The notes beneath the pieces were generated by a model. That model had not been told where the DNA came from, did not search any database, and saw nothing but the letters and a program-made list of their open reading frames with translations. A DNA stretch of 15,122 nucleotides, from the NCBI GenBank assembly GCA_016183145.1, contig JACPFE010000212.1, positions 1 through 15,122 of the forward strand, in the 5' to 3' direction. The stretch is from Deltaproteobacteria bacterium (GTDB taxonomy: Bacteria > Desulfobacterota > Binatia > UBA9968). Position numbers and translations under genes: made by a program. Positions 9,339-15,122 of the stretch are shown here, piece by piece; within the stretch, counting starts at the first letter, position 1; each line of letters starts with the position of its first letter.

Positions 9339-9779
9339 ATGACGATCGACCGGGTTTCAGCGAGCATCTTAGTCCTATTTTCGCTTTTCGTAATTTGGGA
9401 GAGCCGTCAGCTTCCGCTGGGAAGCTTTCGCCAGCCCGGACCGGCGTACGTTCCCATCCTATTGGCCGCACTGCTTTTGATCCTCGGAGTTTTCATCATA
9501 CTCATGGCCGGCCGCGCGCGATCGTTATCGTCGCTGCGCTGGAGCGAGTGGCGCCACGCCCTGGCGATTTTGCTCACCTGCGTCTTCGCGGTCTTTGCCA
9601 TCGAGCGTCTCGGCTACCGGCTCACGGTGCTGCTCGCGCTGGTCTTTCTCGTCAAGGGCGTGGAGAAGCGCGGATGGGTATCGTCATTAACGTTTGCCTT
9701 CGGCATGGCTTTCGGTTCCTTCTACCTTTTCTACACCGTCCTGCGTGTCCCCTTGCCGCAAGGACCGCTCGGGTTCTGA
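9339..9779 (+). CDS. tctB: Tripartite tricarboxylate transporter, TctB small membrane subunit
   Basis: 146 residues with four hydrophobic segments (about 5-20, 38-56, 71-88 and 104-130 from the ATG). The opening fits TctB: a first helix, then WESRQLPLGSFRQPGPAYVP, the family's LPLG...PGP(G/A)..P signature. TctB partners the large permease TctA, and the pair is fed by a periplasmic TctC protein; uptake is driven by an ion gradient. The frame is open from a TTG at 9318, but ATG 9339 is preferred because it leaves the usual short N-terminus; neither start has a clear Shine-Dalgarno. It is followed after a foldback repeat by tctA. TctB sequences are poorly conserved, and the call is strengthened by tctA and tctC downstream. 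Confidence 0.87.
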   Translation: MTIDRVSASILVLFSLFVIWESRQLPLGSFRQPGPAYVPILLAALLLILGVFIILMAGRARSLSSLRWSEWRHALAILLTCVFAVFAIERLGYRLTVLLALVFLVKGVEKRGWVSSLTFAFGMAFGSFYLFYTVLRVPLPQGPLGF

Positions 9780-9787
9780 AACAAGAA

Positions 9788-9863
9788 CCGAGGATGGAGA
9801 ATGGAGGATGGAAGATAGCGATGACCGACGCTCGATCCTCCATCTTCGATCCTCTATTCTCGG
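9788..9863. repeat. Purine/pyrimidine foldback of GGATGGA-like units, copy 1
   Basis: The left arm (9790-9816) is a run of imperfect GAGGATGGA units; the right arm (9834-9861) is its near complement, built of ATCCTCCATCTTCG units. It lies in the 99-base gap between tctB and tctA. The same units recur at 12657-12781 after tctC. Confidence 0.75.
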
Positions 9864-9878
9864 CTCTTACCCGAAGCC

Positions 9879-11423
9879 ATGACTGAAACCCTGCACAATC
9901 TTTATCTCGGTTTTTCCGTCGCGCTGGCGCCGAGTGTTTTGCTCTACGCTTTTCTCGGCTGCGTTGTCGGCACGCTCGTCGGCGTCCTGCCGGGCATCGG
10001 TCCGCTGGCCGGCATCAGCTTGCTGCTGCCCGCCTCCTTCGGTCTGGATGCGACTTCCGCCATCGTTCTGTTGGCGGGAATTTACTACGGCGCCATGTAC
10101 GGTGGATCGACCACGTCGATACTGATGCGCATCCCGGGCGAGGCGGCGTCGGTCATGACCTGTATCGATGGCTACCAGATGACTCGCAAAGGCCGGGCCG
10201 GACCTGCATTAGCCATTGCGGCAATCGGGTCGTATATCGCGGGAACCGTCAGCGTCGTCGGTCTCATGCTGCTGGCGCCGCCACTGGCAAGTTTCGCTCT
10301 GCGCTTCGGTCCGCCGGAGTATTTCGCGCTGCTCACTCTGGGCCTGCTGGCGCTCGCCTATATGAGCGGCGGCTCGATGCTCAAGTCTCTGGCGATGGCG
10401 GTGCTCGGTCTTCTCCTGGGCATGATCGGCATCGATCCCATGACAGGCTTCTTCCGCTTCAGTTACGGCTTGGTCGAATTGGGCGACGGTATCGGCGTCG
10501 TTCCGGTGGCCGTCGGCCTGTTCGGTCTTTCCGAGATTTTACTGACCGCGGGACAGCCGACTGCGACCGAGGTCAAAAAGCCCAGACTAAATGAGCTTCT
10601 GCCGTCGCGGCAAGAATGGCGCGCCTCGCTGTGGCCGATCGGGCGCGGGACCCTTCTCGGATTTTTCATCGGCATCATTCCCGGCTCGGCTCACATCATC
10701 TCGTCATTCGTTTCCTACGCGGTGGAGAAGCGGCTTTCGAAGCATCCGGAGCGCTTCGGTCACGGCGCCATCGAGGGGGTCGCCGGCCCGGAGTCGGCGA
10801 ATAACTCCGCCACCTCCGGCGCCTTTGTTCCGATGCTCGCGCTGGGCGTTCCTTCCGGGCCGATTCCCGCCGTGATGATCGCCGCGATGATGGTCCATGG
10901 AATCTCGCCGGGGCCGCTGCTGATCTCCCAGCAGCCTGAGCTTTTTTGGGGCTTCATCGCCAGCATGTACGTCGGCAACCTGGTGCTGTTGATTCTCAAC
11001 CTGCCGCTGGTCGGGATCTTCGTCAACGTGTTGCGTGTTCCCTACCCGTTGCTCTATCCGGCGATTCTGGTCTTTTGCATTCTCGGCGTGTACGCGGTTA
11101 ACGGCAGCGCTGTCGATGTCGGCATCATGACGGCGACGGGCGCGCTCGGCTACGGGCTCCGCAAGTTTGACTTTGAGACCGCGCCGGTAGTATTGCGGCT
11201 TATACTCGCGCCGATGATGGAGATGAGTTTTCGCCAGTCACTGGCGATGTCCTCGGGCAGCTACGCCATCTTCGTCAACCGGCCCATCGCCTTGGTGATG
11301 CTAATGGTAGGGCTGGCGCTGCTGCTGTTGAGCATCGTACCATTCCTTATCAAGACGGTGGACTGGCGGCAGCGGCTCGGAGTTGCTGGTGGGCAAGACG
11401 CGAGGGAAAAGGAAAGCCTTTGA
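9879..11423 (+). CDS. tctA: Tripartite tricarboxylate transporter, TctA large permease
   Basis: 514 residues, about 10-12 membrane segments, the normal TctA size. The two family signatures are present: GVLPGIGPLAGISLLLP near 35-51, and the long second motif with GIIPGSAHIISSF (about 266-278) and IEGVAGPESANNSATSG (about 297-313), followed by LGVPSGPIPAVM. The repeated G-x-x-P-G-x loops mark an inverted-repeat transporter. It carries a carboxylate delivered by the Bug/TctC protein across the inner membrane; the substrate is not predictable. The start is ATG 9879 (MTETLHNLYLGFS, a typical opening), although no strong Shine-Dalgarno is seen in the repeat-rich sequence before it. tctC follows after 217 bases containing another foldback repeat. 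Confidence 0.95.
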   Translation: MTETLHNLYLGFSVALAPSVLLYAFLGCVVGTLVGVLPGIGPLAGISLLLPASFGLDATSAIVLLAGIYYGAMYGGSTTSILMRIPGEAASVMTCIDGYQMTRKGRAGPALAIAAIGSYIAGTVSVVGLMLLAPPLASFALRFGPPEYFALLTLGLLALAYMSGGSMLKSLAMAVLGLLLGMIGIDPMTGFFRFSYGLVELGDGIGVVPVAVGLFGLSEILLTAGQPTATEVKKPRLNELLPSRQEWRASLWPIGRGTLLGFFIGIIPGSAHIISSFVSYAVEKRLSKHPERFGHGAIEGVAGPESANNSATSGAFVPMLALGVPSGPIPAVMIAAMMVHGISPGPLLISQQPELFWGFIASMYVGNLVLLILNLPLVGIFVNVLRVPYPLLYPAILVFCILGVYAVNGSAVDVGIMTATGALGYGLRKFDFETAPVVLRLILAPMMEMSFRQSLAMSSGSYAIFVNRPIALVMLMVGLALLLLSIVPFLIKTVDWRQRLGVAGGQDAREKESL

Positions 11424-11461
11424 CTCTGATCGGACTAAACTGTCGCCTGCAATTAACATTT

Positions 11462-11554
11462 CCCTCTCCCGCGTGCGGGAGAGGGCGAGGGTGAGGGTCA
11501 TCGAATCGGAGCGCCACCCTCACCTCTGTCCTCTCCCTCCAAAGGAGGGCGAGG
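11462..11554. repeat. Foldback element, CCCTCTCCC twin-hairpin type
   Basis: Hairpin 1 is CCCTCTCCCGC / GCGGGAGAGGG (11462-11472, 11475-11485, perfect). The inner arms GAGGGTGAGGGT (11487-11498) and ACCCTCACCTCT (11516-11527) are complementary apart from one or two positions. Hairpin 2 is CCTCTCCCTCC / GGAGGGCGAGG (11530-11540, 11544-11554, one mismatch). This is the well-known type of dispersed element with CCCTCTCCC...GAGGGTGAGGGT. It lies between tctA and tctC and may affect mRNA stability or tctC expression (inference). Confidence 0.8.
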
Positions 11555-11582
11555 AAGTTGTTTTGGAGACGGTGGCGCAAAG

Positions 11583-11603
11583 GAGAATCAAAAAATGATT
11601 CTC
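11583..11603 (+). other. Perfect hairpin before tctC
   Basis: GAGAATCA / TGATTCTC with loop AAAAA, starting 58 bases before the tctC start. No T-run follows, so it is not a typical terminator; a role in processing or stability is possible. Confidence 0.4.
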
Positions 11604-11640
11604 GATCACGGGTAATTGTCATATTCACGGGAGGTGAATC

Positions 11641-12639
11641 ATGGGCGCATACCGACGCTTTTATTTTCTACCGGCCTTGCTGATGTTATTTTTCGGCGTG
11701 ACGGTTGAATCCCCAGGACAGGAGAAATACCCAGACCGGCCGATTACGATCGTTGCGCCGTTTCCGCCCGGCGGAGTCGCCGATCTCACGGCCCGGCCGG
11801 TCGCCGCCGCGCTGGAGAAGGTGATGAAAAATCCAGTCGTGGTGGTAAACAAGACCGGCGCGGCGGGAGCCGTGGGCATGTCCTTTGTGGCCAACAGCAA
11901 GCCCGACGGCTACAATTTATTGCTGGCACTCTCGAGCATTTCGATCATTCCCGAAGCGGACAAGCTCTTTGACCGCAAGCCCGCCTATACCATGGATCAA
12001 CTCATTCCCATCGCGTTGATCTCCGCCGATCCGACGATCTTCGTGGTCAACGCGAGCCGTCCCTGGAAAACCGTGAAAGAGTTTGTCGCCGAAGCCAAGA
12101 GGCGCCCGGGAGCAATTTCTTACTCCTCCTCCGGCGTCTACGGCACGCTGCACATGGCGATGGAAATGCTCACCCACAGCGCCGGCATTAACCTGAAACA
12201 TGTTCCCTACGCAGGGGCCGGGCCGGCGCTCACGGCCATTCTCGGCGGCCATGTTGACACGCTCGCTTCGGGACCGGCGGTGGTGATCCCGCATATCAAG
12301 GCGGGCAAGATCAGACCGCTGGCCGGGTGGGGCGCCAAGCGGGTCGCTTCCCTGCCGGATGTCCCCACTTTCAAGGAGCTCGGCCACGACATCGAGTTCT
12401 ACATCTGGGCCGGGCTTTTTGCGCCGCGCAGCACCTCGCCTGCCGTGATGAAAACCATCCGCGAATCGGTGAAACAGGCGGTCAACGCCGCCGAATTCAA
12501 AGCGGCCATGGAGAAGCTCCAGACACCGATCGCCTATCTCGACGCACCCGAGTTCCAGAAGTTCTGGGACAAAGACGCCAAGATGCTCGCCGACGCCATC
12601 AAGCGCATCGGCAAGCTGGAGATACCGGAAGCGAAATAA
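11641..12639 (+). CDS. tctC: Bug-family tripartite tricarboxylate transporter binding protein (TctC)
   Basis: 332 residues, the usual Bug size. The signal peptide is MGAYRRFYFLPALLMLFFGV followed by a polar cleavage region, so the protein is periplasmic. The mature start YPDRPITIVAPFPPGGVADLTARPVA is the Bug hallmark (the PFPPGG loop and the D that cap the ligand carboxylate), and VVVVNKTGAAGAVGM, LKHVPYAGAGPALTAILGG, and LPDVPTFKELGHD are further family blocks in order. It captures a carboxylate and hands it to TctA/TctB. The start ATG follows a strong GGGAGG (11629-11634) with six bases of spacing. It is 217 bases after tctA, with its own leader, so it may be expressed at a higher level than the permease, as binding proteins usually are. 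Confidence 0.95.
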   Translation: MGAYRRFYFLPALLMLFFGVTVESPGQEKYPDRPITIVAPFPPGGVADLTARPVAAALEKVMKNPVVVVNKTGAAGAVGMSFVANSKPDGYNLLLALSSISIIPEADKLFDRKPAYTMDQLIPIALISADPTIFVVNASRPWKTVKEFVAEAKRRPGAISYSSSGVYGTLHMAMEMLTHSAGINLKHVPYAGAGPALTAILGGHVDTLASGPAVVIPHIKAGKIRPLAGWGAKRVASLPDVPTFKELGHDIEFYIWAGLFAPRSTSPAVMKTIRESVKQAVNAAEFKAAMEKLQTPIAYLDAPEFQKFWDKDAKMLADAIKRIGKLEIPEAK

Positions 12640-12656
12640 GCCGGCACTGTCTAATG

Positions 12657-12781
12657 AAAATCGAGGATAGAGGATGGAGGATGGAGAATCGCGCTCTTCG
12701 ATCTGCCATACTCGATCTTCGATCTTCCATCCTCAAACCTCCCTCCATCCTCGAACTTCCATCTTCGATCCTCGACCTTCC
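12657..12781. repeat. Purine/pyrimidine foldback of GGATGGA-like units, copy 2
   Basis: The left arm (about 12662-12689) holds GAGGATAGAGGATGGAGGAT units; the longer right arm (12709-12780) holds about seven complementary CGATCTTCCATCCTC-like units. It is the same unit family as 9788-9863 but longer, lying directly after the tctC stop. A small hairpin GTAGCA / TGCTAC (12827-12846) follows; it has no T-run. The rest of 12640-12840 shows nothing further. Confidence 0.75.
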
Positions 12782-12853
12782 CCACTCAGCTTGACAGCTC
12801 TATGACGCCTTGGTAGGGGTTCGACGGTAGCAATTTTTAATGCTACTTCCCTA

Positions 12854-13113
12854 TATACGCCCGACGGCGCCAAGATCGTGGTTGACCACGCGAGCAAGCT
12901 CTTCCTCGCGGCCGATCCATATTCACGGCATCGACTTCGTCAGCTCCGAGCCGCATATCTTTACCGACCACATCCAGGCCGAAGGTAATTGAGCCAAACG
13001 CGGTGACCGCCGACGGCATGTTCGGCATTTTCTTCGGCCATACGTTTATTATCACCGACGGCGAGCCGGAGTGCGTCGATGGTTACCCGTGGGAGCTAAC
13101 TGTGGTGCATTAG
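12854..13113 (+). pseudogene. Decayed gene, possible M24 (creatinase/aminopeptidase) family C-terminus
   Basis: Protein-like sequence continues through all three frames: PDGAKIVVDHASKLFLAADP (12860-12919), then IHIHGIDFVSSEP and TDHIQAEG in a second frame (about 12918-12995), then IEPNAVTADGMFGIFFG, TFIITDGEPECVDGYP and WELTVVH in a third, ending at TAG 13111-13113. At least two frameshifts are therefore needed, and no start or N-terminal part remains, so this is a remnant. HGI...SEP, a IEP segment and FIITDGEPE resemble the HGIG..EP, IEP and VTxxGxE blocks near the end of M24 peptidases, but the match is by eye and tentative. The final residues recur at 13928 and 14950. A purine-rich CCGGAGG follows the stop, yet no gene begins there. 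Confidence 0.5.
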
Positions 13114-13263
13114 TAGCTAGACCGGAGGCTTTTGTTCGCGTGAAGATCGCCTGACCCTCTTTGTCATCATTCGTGGTGACGGCCGCTTTACAACTCGGTG
13201 CCAGTATTTACGGACTGTTTTGCTGGACCATCCGCCGCCCATCCAATCGGACAATTTTCACCC

Positions 13264-13297
13264 TTGTCGCCTGGGATGGTCTACGGTACTGTATACA
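13264..13297 (+). promoter_or_regulatory. Candidate promoter and operator of the toxin-antitoxin operon
   Basis: TTGTCG (13264-13269), 17 bases, TACTGT (13287-13292) make an acceptable sigma70-type pair. The palindrome TGTATACA (13290-13297), flanked by GGTAC on both sides (13285-13289 and 13300-13304), overlaps the -10 box and could be the site where the antitoxin represses its own operon, as these systems usually do. Seen: the sequences. Inferred: the role. Confidence 0.4.
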
Positions 13298-13317
13298 CAG
13301 GTACACGTAATCTAGTT

Positions 13318-13321
13318 GGAG
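13318..13321 (+). promoter_or_regulatory. Ribosome binding site fixing the antitoxin start
   Basis: GGAG lies six bases before ATG 13328 and overlaps the in-frame upstream TTG at 13316, which is therefore unlikely to be used. Confidence 0.6.
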
Positions 13322-13327
13322 AGCCCT

Positions 13328-13558
13328 ATGCAGAAGAAACTGATCATTAAGGTTGACGCTCGGATCTATGACGGACTTCACCGGGTCGTGGGACGGCGTC
13401 GTGTCCGTCGGCTCCTTGAATCTCTCGCGCGGCGACCCGTGACTAGGCGGGACTTGGAAGCGGCCTATCGTCAGATGGCAAAAGACGAAGCCCGTGAAGC
13501 AGAGGCTCTTGAGTGGGCCGACGCTACAGTTGGAGATGTCGCTGATGAAACGAGGTGA
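13328..13558 (+). CDS. MazE-like ribbon-helix-helix antitoxin of a type II toxin-antitoxin system
   Basis: 76 residues from ATG 13328. The N-terminus QKKLIIKVDARIYDGLHRVV is a beta strand followed by a helix, as in ribbon-helix-helix antitoxins; GRRRVRRLLESL completes the DNA-binding fold. The C-terminal half is helical and acidic (DLEAAYRQMAKDEAREAEAL, then EWADATVGDVADE), the normal toxin-wrapping tail. This combination (YxGLHRVVGR...LEAAYRxMAxDExREAEALEW) is characteristic of MazE-type antitoxins paired with MazF/PemK toxins. It overlaps the toxin start by 14 bases, so the two are translationally coupled. The gene is intact while its toxin is frameshifted. It would bind and neutralise MazF and repress its own promoter. 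Naming to a subfamily is not possible. Confidence 0.82.
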   Translation: MQKKLIIKVDARIYDGLHRVVGRRRVRRLLESLARRPVTRRDLEAAYRQMAKDEAREAEALEWADATVGDVADETR

Positions 13559-13870
13559 GGTGTGGTGGGTGAACTTCTATCCTTCCGTAGGCGGTGAGAT
13601 TCGAAAGCAGCGTCCGGCTGTTATCGTAAGCAATGACGCCTCAAAAAGCACTTGAACCGTATCCAGGTTGTGCCCTTAACCACTTCGGTAGATCATCTAT
13701 ATCCAAGCGAAGCCTACGTCATGGTTAAAGGGAAAAAGAACAAAGCTATGGCAGATCAGCTAACGACCGTGAGCAAGACGCGCGTGCAGAACTTAATGGC
13801 TCGTTTGTCGCGGTCGGATTTACAGGGAGTCGAACAGGCGATCAAAGTGCAGTTGGGACTGACACCGTAA
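13545..13870 (+). pseudogene. MazF/PemK-family mRNA interferase toxin, frameshifted
   Basis: From ATG 13545 (GGAG ten bases upstream, inside the antitoxin gene) the frame reads MKRGEVWWVNFYPSVGGE, then RKQRPAVIVSNDASKST and stops at TGA 13653-13655. The family continues at once in the other frame: LNRIQVVPLTTSVDHLYPSE, then KAMADQLTTVSKTRV, LMARLSRSDLQGVEQAI and VQLGLTP, ending at TAA 13868-13870. Adding one A to the A5 run at 13643-13647 gives NDASKKHLNRIQVVPLT, a seamless MazF sequence of about 109 residues, the normal length. MazF cleaves mRNA at short specific sites. The RPAVIV and ADQLTTV motifs carrying the catalytic Arg and the Thr-containing strand are both present, but on different reading frames. 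It could be a true inactivation, a sequencing error in the homopolymer, or slippage. Confidence 0.85.
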
Positions 13871-13903
13871 CGAGCTGAAGCTACGATCTGACGAAGCTTT
13901 CAG

Positions 13904-13928
13904 TGGGAGCTAACCGTCATGCATTGAC
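13904..13928 (+). repeat. Second copy of the WELTV gene tail
   Basis: GTGGGAGCTAAC is identical to 13089-13100 and is followed by a matching GT, two or three changed bases and TGCATT plus stop, encoding WELTVMH. It is a 25-base near-direct repeat of 13089-13113 on the far side of the toxin-antitoxin module. Only this tail remains; the sequence upstream no longer reads as the same protein. Confidence 0.7.
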
Positions 13929-13945
13929 GGCAAAAGGAGGAAGTC

Positions 13946-14821
13946 ATGAAAGCCGAGGCAATCACGAATTACGATTTCGATACGGAAGACGTCGAATATC
14001 TCCGCCACGCGGACAACCCGCTGCTGGCTCGTCTCTTCAAGCCGCGTGGCGCGGGGCCGTTCCCGCTCGTTGTAGAATTGCACGGCGGCGCCTGGTGTCA
14101 CGGGGACCGCCTGAACGACACCATCATTAACGAATCGCTGGCGAGAAGCGGCGTGGTGGTGGCGGCGCTGGATTTCCGCATGCCTCCCGTGGCGGCATAT
14201 CCGGCTTCGCTCACCGACATCAACTATGCGATCCGGTGGCTCAAGACGCGTGCCGCCGAGTTGGGCAGTCGCCCCGACTGGGTGGGCATCCTGGGCGTTT
14301 CGAGCGGCGCGCACCAAGCGATGCTGCTGGGGATGAGACCGCGCGATCCCCGTTATTCGGCGATAGCGCTGACCACCACTGCCGCGGCCGTCGATGCCGC
14401 GGTGCGTTGCGTCGTTTTGTGCTGGCCGGTCATCGACCCGCTGGGACGCTATCATTACGCTAAGAAGCTCAAAGCGGGCGGTAAACCGTACCCGGACCTC
14501 GTAGACCAGGTGCTGCCCAGTCACGATGAATACTGGAAGACCGAAGAGGCGATGGCGGAGGGAAGCCCGGTGCGCGCGCTCGAGCGCGGCGAGCAGGTCG
14601 AGCTGCCGCCGGTGCATTACGTTCAAGGAACCAAGGACCTCGCCCACCCGCGTCCCGACCTCGACCGCTTCGTCGCCGAGTACCGCAAAGCCGGCGGCCG
14701 CGTTGCGCTGCAGCTCTACGAAGGCGAGGGACAGGCATTCATCACCAGAAATTCAGCTTCGCCCAACGCCAGCAAGGCGATCGACAAGATCATCGAGTTC
14801 GTGCACCAGGAGATCGGTTAA
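13946..14821 (+). CDS. Alpha/beta hydrolase (esterase/lipase type) with Gln in place of the expected catalytic His
   Basis: 291 residues. The oxyanion-hole motif LHGGAW is at 45-50, the nucleophile elbow GVSSG at 117-121 (Ser119), and a candidate acid Asp231 lies in VQGTKDLAHP. The third member of the triad, normally His in a GxGHxF loop, falls at GEGQAF (260-265), where Gln263 stands. The nearest alternative His is in FVHQEIG near the C-terminus. The general fold is that of carboxylesterases and acetyl esterases (BD-FAE/HSL-like); the substrate is unknown. No signal peptide, so it is cytoplasmic. AGGAGG ends five bases before ATG 13946, and the WELTVMH remnant ends just upstream of this site. 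The next gene begins 142 bases later. Confidence 0.8.
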   Translation: MKAEAITNYDFDTEDVEYLRHADNPLLARLFKPRGAGPFPLVVELHGGAWCHGDRLNDTIINESLARSGVVVAALDFRMPPVAAYPASLTDINYAIRWLKTRAAELGSRPDWVGILGVSSGAHQAMLLGMRPRDPRYSAIALTTTAAAVDAAVRCVVLCWPVIDPLGRYHYAKKLKAGGKPYPDLVDQVLPSHDEYWKTEEAMAEGSPVRALERGEQVELPPVHYVQGTKDLAHPRPDLDRFVAEYRKAGGRVALQLYEGEGQAFITRNSASPNASKAIDKIIEFVHQEIG

Positions 14822-14881
14822 GGGGGACGCCAACAACGGGATGTATCTCACCGCAACGATACGCATTGGCTCATACCTGGA

Positions 14882-14950
14882 TTTGCTATAACGGGCGGCG
14901 CGCCCAAGTGCGTTGACGGATATCCGTGGGAGATGACGGTTATCAAATTA
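14882..14950 (+). repeat. Third copy of the gene tail (CVDGYPWEMTV)
   Basis: In one frame the sequence reads FAITGGAPKCVDGYPWEMTV then IK, matching FIITDGEPECVDGYPWELTV at the end of the remnant at 13113. The match is about 20 residues and fades upstream. There is no stop in the same frame after IK, since TTA replaces the stop position, though a TAA lies one base on. It sits immediately before the AGGAGG of the last gene. Confidence 0.65.
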
Positions 14951-14963
14951 AGGAGGCACTCAC

Positions 14964-15122
14964 ATGCTCGCTACTCACCCCGACCCGACCGTCGATCACG
15001 TTCTGAAAACCTGGGCGCCGAGAATGATCGTTCAGGGGATCGATTACAACGATCTCATGACCACCGGCGAACGCATCCGGACCTGGGATGACTGGTGCCG
15101 GGAGTGGTGCGTGACCGCCGCC
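14964..15122 (+). CDS. Probable alpha/beta hydrolase, N-terminal fragment (cut by window edge)
   Basis: 53 codons from ATG 14964, with AGGAGG (14951-14956) seven bases upstream, and open to the window end. The sequence APRMIVQGIDYNDLMTTGER, then IRTWDDWCREWCVTAA, resembles the N-terminal cap of alpha/beta hydrolases of the 2,6-dihydropseudooxynicotine hydrolase / FrsA-like group, which have a GxDYxD...WxxWxxxW opening before the core domain. No catalytic residues are in view, so the call rests on this opening and on the hydrolase just upstream. It could be a different family. It is not a duplicate of the upstream hydrolase. Confidence 0.5.
   Translation, partial: MLATHPDPTVDHVLKTWAPRMIVQGIDYNDLMTTGERIRTWDDWCREWCVTAA

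Larger units (their letters stand above)
13114..13327. other. Spacer before the toxin-antitoxin pair
   Basis: 214 bases without a supported ORF. It carries CCGGAGG at 13122-13128, which looks like an orphaned ribosome binding site, and the likely promoter/operator of the toxin-antitoxin module near its right end. Otherwise nothing recognisable. Confidence 0.5.

Noticed and set aside
9121..12781. CRISPR array in the repeated regions
   Set aside because: The repeats are inverted and of irregular unit length, with no evenly spaced unique spacers and no cas genes.
12327..12794. A 155-codon plus-strand frame over the end of tctC and the repeat behind it
   Set aside because: It is an out-of-frame reading of tctC that continues through the GGATGGA foldback, giving a repetitive product (LRSSILKPPSILELPSSIL) with no protein character.
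14836..14891. A small ORF (MYLTATIRIGSYLDLL) between the two hydrolase genes
   Set aside because: Seventeen codons or so, no RBS, and it overlaps the third gene-tail copy in another frame.

Overview
The window joins a housekeeping operon to an accessory region. The left part (1-6337, all minus strand) reads in transcription order tilS, ftsH, folP, cdaA, cdaR, glmM (glmM is cut by the left edge). This couples tRNA decoding, membrane proteolysis, folate synthesis, cyclic di-AMP synthesis and cell-wall amino sugar supply. Spacing is tight from folP onward: cdaA follows folP by 13 bases, cdaR overlaps cdaA by a GTGA, and glmM follows cdaR by 26 bases.

The right part (6709-15122, all plus strand) is accessory. 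It holds an orphan SsuA/THI5-like solute-binding protein, a stand-alone MetE-type zinc methyltransferase core, a tripartite tricarboxylate transporter (tctB, tctA, tctC), a decayed gene that may be an M24 peptidase, a MazEF-like toxin-antitoxin pair whose toxin is frameshifted, an alpha/beta hydrolase with an unusual catalytic site, and the start of a second alpha/beta-hydrolase-type protein. The plausible common theme is binding and uptake of small organic acids followed by hydrolysis or group transfer; the substrate cannot be read from the sequence.

The spacers of the accessory half are filled with foldback (inverted-repeat) elements: six in about 6.3 kb, of at least four sequence types, and none seen in the housekeeping half. 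At the right end, three copies of the same short gene tail (PWELTV-like) lie at 13113, 13928 and 14950. Two of them sit directly before the ribosome binding site of a hydrolase gene, and the first two bracket the toxin-antitoxin module. This points to repeated duplication or recombination.

Organism: GC-rich and probably diderm (periplasmic binding proteins with signal peptides, three-part transporter). The operon order with cdaA-cdaR-glmM, together with TTT and SsuA-like proteins, suggests an uncultured deltaproteobacterial-type lineage such as Binatota or Tectomicrobia/Rokubacteria-like bacteria. This is inference; no marker gene here settles it.
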